DNA from: CAVPHV01 sp963821095
GTDB lineage: Bacteria > Actinomycetota > Acidimicrobiia > Spongiisociales > UBA5794
NCBI GenBank assembly: GCA_963821095.1
Contig: CAWGCJ010000023.1
Span: 124,001-188,000 of the forward strand
Direction of reading: 5' to 3'
DNA length: 64,000 nt
Shown here: one piece after another, positions 19,001 through 27,062 of the stretch
Layout: every line of letters starts with the position of its first letter
How positions within the stretch are numbered: the first letter of the stretch is position 1
Notes under the pieces: model-generated
What the model saw: the letters and a program-made list of their open reading frames with translations, nothing else
Database searches by the model: none
What the model was told of the DNA's origin: nothing
Translations under genes and position numbers: made by a program

Positions 19001-20388
19001 CCGACACGGCCTTCCTGCGCGACGGAAGCGTCGTGCTCACCGGCGGCTTAGACGGCACGGTGCGGATGTGGGACACGGCATGCGGCGAGGTGCTTGCGAG
19101 CATCGACGCCGATGTCGGCGAGGTGCTGTCGCTTGCGCTCAGTTCCGACGGCAGGTGGCTGTTGGCAGGCGGTGATGGGGGAGCGGTCGCGCTCCTGGAG
19201 TTGGAGAAGTACGGGGCACGTCGAGTTGCCATGCTGCCTGGCTTGAGTTCGTTCGTGCTTGATCTTGCGATCGATGCCTCGGGAGCTTTGGGTGCTGGGG
19301 TACGAGCTCGAAGGTGACGTCGTGTTCTGGGAACTCAGCGCTGTGGGACGCGGTGATGTGCCGGGTGGCCGAGTATCGGCCCGATTGCATTCGGCGTCAA
19401 CGGCGGACTCCTGGTGACGGGCGATGTGGTCGGGGCCGATGCCCTCGTAGTAGACACCACGACGTGGGAGCCGGTGAGTGGCCTGACCGGGGTCGCTCCA
19501 AAGTTGGACGCGGGCAACTCCGACTCCGCAGCGACCCACGGTGCCTTCGTCGGGGTTGCGTTCAGCGCCGACGGCGCGACGGTTGCGTGCACATCGAGCG
19601 GTTTCGAGCAGACAACGGGCGCAGTCGCGCTTTGGGATGTGGCGTAGGGAAATAAGTTGAGCACCTTGATGGAGCATGCGTTCTTCAAGGGCACGGTGGC
19701 ATTCAGCGGCGACGGCGAGCTCGTGGCTGCAACCGCATGCGACGACCACGGTACTTTGTCCAACGTATGGAACGTCAACGGCGGTGAGCCGCGGTTTCAG
19801 GCTCCGCCGGGCTGGTGCGGCACGGGTGTCGACTTGAGTGCCGACGGCGGGTTGGTGGCGGTGCAGAGCTTGCGAGAGGATGGGCCCAATGTGCAGGTCT
19901 GGAGCACTACCGGAGGGGAGCTGGTGATGGAGGCCACTCAACGCGCGGCGTGGGTTGGAGCGGCACGCTTCAGTGCGAGAAGGAGACCGCATTCTGACGG
20001 CGGGAGATGACGGTACGGCGCGGGTTTCTGGAAGTGGCGAGCGGGAAACTCCTGCTCAGCCTCGAGGGCGATGCCGGCACGGTGGAAACCGTGGCATGGA
20101 CGATCGACGGCGATCGGATCATCACGGGCAGCCACGACGGTTCGGTTCGGGTCTGGGATTCCGCCACTGGAGGGATATTGCTGGTTCTCTCCGGGCACGA
20201 CATCTGGCCTCACATCGCCATCAGCCCGGATGGACGATATCTGGCTACGTCGGCATGAAGGCATGGTGCGAATATGGGCGCTCGAACTCGAAGAATTGGT
20301 CACGATTGCGCGAGGCCGCTTGACGGGATCGCTGAAGGCTGCGGAGTGTGTCAACTACCACTTAGAGGACTGTCCGAGCGTTACGTGA
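16040..20388 (+). pseudogene. SARP/BTAD - nSTAND NTPase - WD40 regulator, decayed
   Basis: The ATG at 16040 begins a SARP-type winged helix (MEFG, then LGPLEVQRRGGALNLGGFRQ). A BTAD domain follows to about 16760 (LLMMALYRSGRQADALRHYK, LGEELGIEPG). Next is an nSTAND NTPase opening NPYKGLRPFAPEDAADFFGR with Walker A GSSGSGKSSVV (about 16950) and Walker B LLLVIDQFEEL (about 17195), then the helical part (AHEALLWAWPRLRGWL), one membrane segment (LVVVVSIAAIVAAGLTLLVV, about 18210) and a chain of WD40 repeats with VRMWDT, VALWDV, VRVWDS and VRIWAL. The tail ends near EDCPSVT. Besides many indels, the frame carries substitution-type stops, TAG in ANRAL-stop-TDWLIEAVW and TAA in TLQV-stop-ITRLRKLLG. 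That indicates real decay of what would be a protein of about 1,450 residues. Confidence 0.8.
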
Positions 20389-20471
20389 CACCGAATACGC
20401 CGGTTGCAGCCGCCTTGCAGCCGGGTGTAGTACACGGTGTGGAGAGCAGCGATACCACGAGGAGGTTCACT

Positions 20472-20981
20472 ATGGGTTGGCGTTGCGGATTGGTAGCGGT
20501 GGCGGCGAATGCGCTGCTGGCGTAGTGTGCATCATCGAGCGAAACGATGGCCGGCGAGATCGTGGCTGCGATGGAGCCGGCGGCCGCGGTTGCCGTCACG
20601 GGCCTTGCTGTAGACGAGGGCCTTGTGTGCACTGACGGGACGGTGATCTCGGCTCCGGATGGAAGACGCTGAAGGTGCGATCGTCGCCGACGAGGCAGGT
20701 TTAGGCGCTCTGTGGGAGCAGGCTATGGCGTATGGCGCTACGCTCGAGATGGTTCTCTACGAGGAGTTCAATTGTTCTGTGATGGGTCGGGATCGTTTGT
20801 GATCGTGGTCGACAACGTCGTTCAACCGTAGGCACTTGACTTCGAAGGATTGAACGATGCAGGTACTTGGGCGATCGACGGGGGAACGGGAAGCTATGAG
20901 GCGCTGACCGGCGAAGGGGACTACGTCGTGGACTTTGGCGAGGCCACGGTTCACTACCCGGGTGAGTTCCAGGAGGGATAG
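20472..20981 (+). pseudogene. remnant of a small secreted lipoprotein
   Basis: A strong AGGAGG ribosome site precedes the ATG at 20472. The frame begins as a signal peptide (GWRCGLVAVAANALLA) but is stopped by TAG exactly before the expected lipobox cysteine (CASSSET). Further blocks read GEIVAAMEPAAAVAVTGLAV and FEGLNDAGTWAIDGGTGSYE, the latter resembling the allene-oxide-cyclase/dirigent-like barrel in which a WxIxGGTGxYEG loop is typical. Other stops interrupt it near 20836 and at the end. It sits directly behind the decayed WD40 regulator and appears to have decayed with it. Confidence 0.4.
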
Positions 20982-21001
20982 GAGAACCGAGCGTCGGATG
21001 A

Positions 21002-21027
21002 GGGCCCGGGCCGAGGTGCCCGGGCCC
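21002..21027. terminator. very GC-rich hairpin, possible terminator
   Basis: GGGCCCGGGC (21002-21011) and GCCCGGGCCC (21018-21027) form a perfect 10-bp stem around CGAGGT. The next 30 bases contain further GGGC/GCCC pairs (GGGCAG with CTGCCC). It follows the secreted-protein remnant. There is no U-run, as is usual for terminators in high-GC actinobacteria. Confidence 0.4.
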
Positions 21028-21120
21028 CGGGCAGCGTCTGCCCACGGGCCCGGGCGGAGGGCGCGCCCCACTCAGAAATAGGGCTCCAAGGCAGGCGTCT
21101 ACGAACTTGCCCGGATGTGA

Positions 21121-21201
21121 GCGAGCGCACCGTCCAGCATCCTTCCCGAGGACGGTCCGACCGGCGGCTTCTTTCGCGACGGTCAACCGATCGACTGGTA
21201 G
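21121..21201 (+). pseudogene. SDR C-terminal tail fragment
   Basis: A frame reading SSILPEDGPTGGFFRDGQPI-DW and TAG is the C-terminal tail of a short-chain dehydrogenase (the usual form is LPDDGPTGGFFRDG). A TGA lies immediately upstream and no other SDR sequence precedes it. It shares 35 of 38 bases with the tail of the deleted SDR at 15940-15977. Confidence 0.55.
21164..21201 (+). repeat. 38-bp SDR-tail repeat, copy B
   Basis: Second copy of the repeat at 15940-15977, same orientation, three mismatches. It ends in the TAG of the SDR tail fragment. Confidence 0.7.
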
Positions 21202-21274
21202 TGGCGAGCTGGGCCGAACCCCAGAATCACCCCGTCCGTGGGCACCGGACGGCGATCGGGGGGCTTGGTCGGCT

Positions 21275-22370
21275 TCAAGCTCCTGGGTCGAACCAGTCGG
21301 GACTTGGTCCGATGGCCTGCTCGATCTCGACCAGGAACGTCCGGTCGTACTCGTCGACCCCGGCGGCGATATTGGAGACGATACGTTACCAATTCGCACC
21401 GTCGCCGATCGGGTACTGCAACGCGCCGGCGGCTCGGGCGCAGACGAGATCTGCAGCCGGGTGCCCCCGCTTGCTCCGACTACGACATAGTGAGCCGTGA
21501 CCATCCGGCTCCACGTACCGACGTCGATGTCGAGGATCACGCGGTTGCCCAGGGATGTGGTGCGTTCGAGGACGAAGCGGCCCAGTTCCCCGCGACAGCT
21601 GTAGTCGGCGAGGAGTGAAGGCGCCTACGAGTGTCGGCTTGAGCGGGCCGGACTCGACGGGGTCCCCGAGCACGTCGGCGACCGGGGGTAGATCGTGGGG
21701 GAGCGAGGCGCGGTCCAGGACATCCGCCAGCTCGGCGCGGTAGCGGGCGGTGATGTCCTGCACCCGGGCCATGGCATCTCGGGAGGGAGCATCAGCCGTC
21801 TCCGGCATGACAATCGTCTGTGACTTCTGTGGGGTGCCGAGCAGGTCGACCACTGCGGCGACGCCGGGTGGAGGCGCGGGCAGGTCGGATGACTCCGGGT
21901 CCGCAGCGACGGTGTAGAGGGCTCGAAAACACCGCTCTCTGCCGTTGATCCACCAGTTGTCCCCAACGTGAACCCCAACGAGCGGTTGCCCGAGGATGGC
22001 TTCAGTCATCCCAAAATCGGGGTGGCCGAACGAGACCTCGATGGCGCTGAACGGCAGAGATCGCGGCACCCCTTCGGCTAGAACCAGCACAGCATCAAGG
22101 GGCAATTTCGATCCCGATTGGATTCCGGCCAAGCGCTGCGTCGCGGGCAACCCAGGCATTGCCGGTTCGTTGCTGACAAACGGGATCAAGGTCTGGATAC
22201 TTCTTCAGCGCCCGATTCACGGCGGAGACGCCACCAACGTCAGGCCCGTCTGCGAACGTGGCCGTGACTTCCGGCGTGAGCGAAGCTGCGGCAAACCCGT
22301 CCGGGATGCGACGCAGCATCGCAGCGAGCGGTTCCTTCTTGTTGGCCCGATGCTTCTGGTAGACGACCAC
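21275..22370 (-). pseudogene. hypothetical protein, frameshifted
   Basis: A minus-strand gene of about 360 residues can be pieced together. The start reads VVYQKHRANKKEPLAAMLRR. The middle is GHPDFGMTEAILGQPLVGVH with WWINGRERCFRALYTVAADP, then DAMARVQDITARYRAELADV. The end is NRVILDIDVGTWSRMVTAHY, a short QYPIGDGANW block, and IVSNIAAGVDEYDRTFLVEI running to a TGA at 21275. At least four frame changes are needed (near 22185, 21615, 21475 and 21385). I do not recognise the family. It points the same way as the large regulator at 22469-25567 and lies 98 bases downstream of it. Confidence 0.45.
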
Positions 22371-22468
22371 ATTAATTGGGCCAGCCTATTCGAGAGTCCT
22401 CGCTGCGCAGATGCGGGCGGCGCTCCGGTCGCCAGATCGCTGCTGGTGTGCCGGGGTCGCGGGTTGGC

Positions 22469-25400
22469 TCAGGCGGTGCCGCGGAAAAGGTGCCGCAGGT
22501 AGGCGACCGCTTCATCGACGACCGAGGCCAACGGAGCGTCGATCGCAGCTTGCTTGATTGCCTCCCGCTCGTCCTGGCTGAGGGTTGCGCCCGCCTCGGC
22601 AATCTCGCGCGCCGCTCGGGCGGCGTCGGCGGGTGCGTCGACGAAACCCATCCTCCCGTGCTCCGCTTCGGCTGCGACCATGAACCGGAGGCCGGCAACC
22701 GGGTCGCCGGTCGACGCTGCAATCCATCCGGCGAACCGGAGTCCCCGTGTCATGTGGTCGAAGCTGCCGGATGCTGCTGCACAATACTTCCAGTCCGGCG
22801 GCAACGGATTGGGCTGCGAGTCCGAGATCCTCCAGATCGAGCTGGGCTCCGCCCATCACGATCAACGCCTCGGCCTCCTTGCTCTTGTTGCCCGTATCGC
22901 GCGACATTCCCGCAAACGGTCTCGGCCTCCTCGATCGCCTCATCCACACGGTTCAGGCCCGGCAGTATCCAGGCCAGACCGAGCCGAGCATTCACTTCGT
23001 GATCCCAATCTCCCTCGGTGCGGGCGATGTCGCGGCACACCCGGAAGTGAGGGATTGCCTCGAGTGGCTTTCCCTCGTAGTACCTCAGCCAACCCTCGAC
23101 ATTCCGCAAGCTGGCGAGTGCTAGGGGGTCGTCTTCGCGGGTGGCGAACGCGCCGAGTACCCCGGCCCGTCGTCGGGCGCCTTCGATGTTGCCCAGGTAG
23201 AAGCTCGAGCACGGCGAGACCTTCGATGAGCCACAGGGTGTCGGCCAGCTGGTCGGAGGCAGCGGCTGCTCCCTCGGCCATGGCAGATCGGCCTCCCCGC
23301 AGGTCGCCGAGTCGCCAGCGGGCCCTCCCGAGGAATTCCATGCTGATCGCCCAAGCCGCAGGCTCTTCGATTCGCAGCGCCGAGTCGCTGAGCGATTGGA
23401 ACGCTGCCTCCGCTTGCTCATTGCGTCCGGTGAAGAAGTAGCAGATGGCGACCGCAAGTTCGAGCTGCCACCGGGCCAGCGACTCCTCTACGTTGAGTCC
23501 GGTGACTCGAGCGTGCCAGTACGCCGCTTCGGTGAGACTGCCGCCATTGATCAGGTGGTGGCAGAGTGGCACCAGCAAGTCCAATGCCAGATCGGTGAGC
23601 CCGGCTTGAAGCGCCCAGTCGGCGGCTACTCGGAAGTCCTGGACGGACACTGATTGTTCGATCCGCTTGGTGGGGCCCGCCTGCAGGATTCGAAGACCCA
23701 TCTCTTCGGCATCGGCTGCTACGTATTCGGCATGGACCCGCCGAACGCTCTGAGCTCGCCGCGGGTCGCGGAGATTCGAGAGGCCGAAGTCCCGCATGGT
23801 CGGCAGCATCTGGTAGGTGGTAGCTCGACCGGAGACGTCGGCGATGAGCATCGACGCCTCGACGAGGGAGGCCAATGCCTGCGATGGCGGGAGGTCATCT
23901 CGAACGGCTCCAACAGTGAGAGCGGCAGTTCTAGAGAATCGACCAGCGAACACGGCGAGCCGGTGCGAACAGCTCCTGCCCGGTTTCCTCGAGCAGGTCG
24001 TAGCTCCACAGGATGGTGGCTCGCAAGGTCCGGTGGTGGGGGAGGCTCCGGTGGTGGCTCCCCAGCGCCAGCCGGTCCCGCACCGAATCGGCGACCTCAC
24101 GAATTGTCATGCTCCTCAGGTTCGACGCCGGCGAGCTCGATGGCGAGCGGTATGCCGTCGAGCCGACGGCACAGCGCTGCGACGTCTCGGGCAACGTCGG
24201 TCGTGATTCCGAATCCCGGATCGACGGCGGCGGCCCGCTCGGCCAGGAGATGCGATGAGGCGACGGTCCGAAGCTCTGCGACGTCCGCACCTTCCGACGG
24301 GAGCGGCAACGGTTCGACCGCGTAGACCGACTCGCCCTCGACTCCCAACGAACGACGGCTGGCGCACATGATGGCTAGCTCCGGCACCGACTGGAGCAGG
24401 TCAACGACAAAGGAGGCAACTGCGTCGACAACGTGTTCGCAGTTGTCGAGCAAGAGCAGACTCCGCTGCGTTCGCAGCGACTCAATGATGGCGGCACGAA
24501 GCGGTATCCCCGTTTCCTCATTGACGCCGAGAGCCTCGCTGAGGGCGGCCTCGACACCGGCGGTGTCACGAAGCGGCGAAAAGTCCACGAGCCAGACCTG
24601 ATCCAGATAGTCCGGTGCCACTAGGCGGGCAGCCTCGATCACGAGGCTCGTCTTCCCAACGCCACCTGCTCCGGTCAGAGTCAACAGGCGGGTGCTCCCC
24701 AGCAGCGCAGCGACCTCATCGAGGTCGTGTTCCCTTCCGACGAAGCTCGTGAGTCGCGCCGGGAGCCCGAAAGCGGGTTCCGGTTGGCGCCGCAACGGTG
24801 GCTCAAACGGCTCCTCCTCGTCCAGGAGGGTCTGCTCCTCGAGGCGCCGTAGCCTGCGGGACGGCTCGATGCCCAGCTCGTCGCCGAGACGCAGCTCGAG
24901 TGAACGATACGCCCGCAGTGCTTCGGGGCGACGTCCGGCGGCGGCCAGCGCCTCCATGAGGAGTTCGACGAACCGTTCGCGCGAAGGGATGCTCGGCAAC
25001 CATTTTCTCGCAGCTAGGGGATCGTGGCGCGGTGATCTCCGAGTCGGACCGAGGCCTCGTGTTGTAGCTCTAAGAGCGCAGAGAGATACACCTCCTCAAG
25101 ACGGCGAATCTCGCTCTGTGCGAACTCCTCGAAGCCGAGGCTCGCCAGGGGGCGGTCGCGCGACAGGTGCAAGGCCCGGTCGATGGTGGTCCGGGACAAC
25201 GCTGGATCGTCGACCAACTCCTGTCGTGCCACCAAGACCAGGCGTTCGAAAACTCCCGCGTCGATGTCTTCCGGGTCAATACGCAATGAGTAGCCGCTCG
25301 GCTCGGTCACGATCAATCGCCCCGGAGCCCGCTTCGCCCGGTTGGGCTCGAGCACCTCCGCGCAGCCGCGACACGTACACCCGCACATTGCGCGGACCGT

Positions 25401-25567
25401 CGGACGGCGATTGCTCTCCCCAGAGGGCATCGACGATCCGATCCGTTGAGAGAACCGTATTGGGATGGACCACGAGGAGCACGAGCAGGGCCCGTTGCTT
25501 CCGCGACCCGAGCGGCACCAGCCGTCCGGTCTCGTTCCTCAACCTCGAGTGGGCCGAGGATGCGCAC
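22469..25567 (-). pseudogene. SARP/BTAD - NB-ARC ATPase - TPR transcriptional regulator, frameshifted
   Basis: A second large regulator, about 1,030 residues, of the AfsR/SARP family. From the GTG at 25567 the winged helix reads RILGPLEVEE and then RKQRALLVLLVVHPNTVLST with VYVSRLR. The BTAD domain includes EDIDAGVFERLVLVARQELV and LRAYRSLELRLGDELGIEPS. The ATPase domain (24100-24830) has Walker A GAGGVGKTSLV, Walker B LLLLDNCEHVVD and CASRRSLGVEGE. The C-terminal third is TPR-like helices (for example SMEFLGRARWRLGDLRGGRS). Six or seven frame changes are needed; unlike the plus-strand regulator I saw no substitution-type stop. Such proteins usually activate nearby genes in response to a nucleotide-gated signal. 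The target here is unknown. Confidence 0.75.
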
Positions 25568-25701
25568 TTCACACGCGAATCCCCTCCCTCGGGACTACTT
25601 GGACACTATGCCTGAAATCTGGGGACACGTGTTGCGCGGAATTGACGCAGCCGCAACTCGGTACGTCGTGTCTGTTGACTCCTGGACCGGATGTTGGAGG
25701 C

Positions 25702-26299
25702 ATGAGCTATGCCCGCATCACTCTGGCCCTCATTGCCTTGGTCTCGCTCACTCCATCTCATCCGGTGGATGCGGTGTCTGCCGACGTTGTCGTGCAGATC
25801 GTTGCCGGCACCGGCGAACAGGCCCGCCACAGCGGGCTGGGCCCTCTCACGATTTGAGGCCGCCGGACCTCGAGCTCCCGTCGTTGCGAATCGTGTTCCA
25901 CCACGACTACGAATCGTGCGGGATACGCGAAGGCGTGCTCCGCATCACGGGCGATGTCATCGTCGTCCATGAATGCGAACGCGACCCGGCGAGGTCCCGC
26001 AGAAGCCTTCTCCACGAGTTGGCTCACGCTTGGGACCATCTCGGAACTCAGATCTCCGCCGAGCAACGCAGCGAGTTCCTGCAGGTGCGTGGTCTCGTCT
26101 CGTGGGACGACGACGACCTGCCGTGGAATCGTCGGGGTCAAGAACAGGCGGCGGAGATCATCGCGTGGGGTCTCATGCACCGACCGGCTCCGATCCCCAC
26201 CTCGGTTGGGGATTGTGGCCCGCAGCATCCGCCGACCTGGCAAGTGCCTTCATCCTCCTGACCGGTGTCGCGCCGCCGTTTGATGACATCGGGGTGTAG
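25702..26299 (+). pseudogene. putative secreted HExxH protein (two frame breaks)
   Basis: The ATG at 25702 follows a GGAGG site. A signal peptide (ARITLALIALVSLTPSHPVDA) leads into a frame that must change near 25850. The body reads PSLRIVFHHDYESCGIREGV and VVHECERDPARSRRSLLHEL, continuing AHAWDHLG, so it carries the zinc-peptidase-like motif HELAH. A later acidic-aromatic segment (WNRRGQEQAAEIIAWGLMHR) could supply the third zinc ligand, a glutamate. A second frame change near 26235 gives the ending ASAFILLTGVAPPFDD. Similar short proteins occur in many actinobacteria as uncharacterised putative metallopeptidases. Peptidase activity is inference. It lies just ahead of the dcw cluster. Confidence 0.55.
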
Positions 26300-26333
26300 C
26301 GGTTCCGGCGCCCGCGCCGCTCCCGCCTGATTT

Positions 26334-26390
26334 GTTCCTGCGTGGTCAGGCGCCCAAGGCCCGAATGGCACGCGGCGACCACGCAGGAAC
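26334..26390. repeat. 14-bp perfect inverted repeat upstream of mraZ
   Basis: GTTCCTGCGTGGTC (26334-26347) and GACCACGCAGGAAC (26377-26390) are perfect inverted copies separated by 29 bases. An overlapping second fold, CGCCCAAGGCCC (26351-26362) with GGGCC and TTGGGCG (26399-26413), competes with it. It lies 30 bases ahead of the mraZ -35 box, and could terminate the upstream gene or act as an operator. Confidence 0.5.
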
Positions 26391-26419
26391 GGGAATATGG
26401 GCCGCTTTGGGCGAGATGG

Positions 26420-26448
26420 TTGACAGGTGGCGCGGAATGGTGCAAAGT
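26420..26448 (+). promoter_or_regulatory. mraZ (dcw operon) promoter
   Basis: TTGACA (26420-26425) is a perfect -35 box. After 17 bases comes CAAAGT (26443-26448) preceded by TG, an extended -10 of three matches to TATAAT. It drives the cluster from mraZ onwards. Confidence 0.5.
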
Positions 26449-26460
26449 GGGTCCTCGTGG
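26428..26460 (+). promoter_or_regulatory. MraZ-box operator, four TGG repeats at 10-bp spacing
   Basis: TGG occurs at 26428, 26438, 26448 and 26458 (TGGC, TGGT, TGGG, TGGG), exactly one helical turn apart, with a further TGG at 26417. MraZ proteins are known to bind direct repeats of TGGGN type at 10-bp spacing in front of their own operon. The array overlaps the promoter spacer and -10 box, which predicts autorepression. Confidence 0.6.
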
Positions 26461-26495
26461 GAGATGACCGACGATAGTGACGGAGCGCAGACAGC

Positions 26496-26925
26496 GTGTT
26501 CCTTGGGGAGTACCAACACACAGTTGATGGCAAAGGCCGGATGGTTCTGCCGCGGAAGTTCCGCGACGACCTCGAAAAGGGCTGCGTCGTCACCATCGGA
26601 CAGGAGAAGTGCCTGTTCGTTTTTCCCATGGATCGATTCAACGAGGAAGTGGAGCGGATGGACCGCCTTCCTCGCACAGACCGGCGGGCCAGGAATTTCA
26701 CCCGCGTTCTTTGCAGGAGCGAGCGACCAGACTCCCGATCGGCAAGGCAGGGTCCAGCTGACCGAAAAGCAACGGCGTTATGCCGGGCTGGGCAAAGACG
26801 TAACCGTGGTGGGCGTCGCCGAGCGGATCGAGATCTGGGACACCGAGACGTGGAACGCGGTGGCCGCCGAGGCCGACGAGTACTACGCCGGTATCGAAGA
26901 AGTGCTCAGCGAAGGAGGCATCTGA
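26496..26925 (+). CDS. mraZ: transcriptional regulator MraZ (one frame break)
   Basis: First gene of the dcw cluster, about 142 residues, the family norm. It starts at a GTG with FLGEYQHTVDGKGRMVLPRK, the first AbrB-like repeat with its DxKGR motif. One extra base near 26710 breaks the frame; skipping it gives NFTRFFAGASDQTPDRQGRV, the second DxQGR repeat, then GVAERIEIWDTETWN to the stop. MraZ forms a ring-shaped oligomer that binds TGG repeats ahead of its own gene, and four such repeats are present at 26428-26460. The single indel beside otherwise perfect family residues suggests a sequence error. The stop is 135 bases before rsmH, an unusually long gap in this cluster. Confidence 0.88.
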
Positions 26926-26977
26926 TGCCCCCTTTCGCCGAGCTCACCAGCAACACGACAGACAACGGTTCTGGCCT

Positions 26978-27062
26978 ATGGTCAGCCCCCCGGATGCCAT
27001 TTGGAAGGCCCCTTACTCCGCCCGCTTCCATATTGGCGCCAGCGCTCCGGGGGGCTGACCAT
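26978..27062 (+). promoter_or_regulatory. long RNA hairpin covering the rsmH start codon
   Basis: ATGGTCAGCCCCCCGGA (26978-26994) and TCCGGGGGGCTGACCAT (27046-27062) are a perfect 17-bp inverted repeat. Inside it, GCCA (26996-26999) pairs with TGGC (27034-27037) and TGGAAG (27002-27007) with CTTCCA (27025-27030), leaving a 17-base loop. The right arm contains the G-rich ribosome site and the first two bases of the rsmH ATG, so the folded RNA would hide that start. No known riboswitch class is recognised. Confidence 0.6.

Noticed and set aside
15814..21201. Insertion sequence or prophage as cause of the decayed block
   Set aside because: I found no transposase, integrase or terminal inverted repeats. 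Only the 38-bp direct repeat of coding origin is present.
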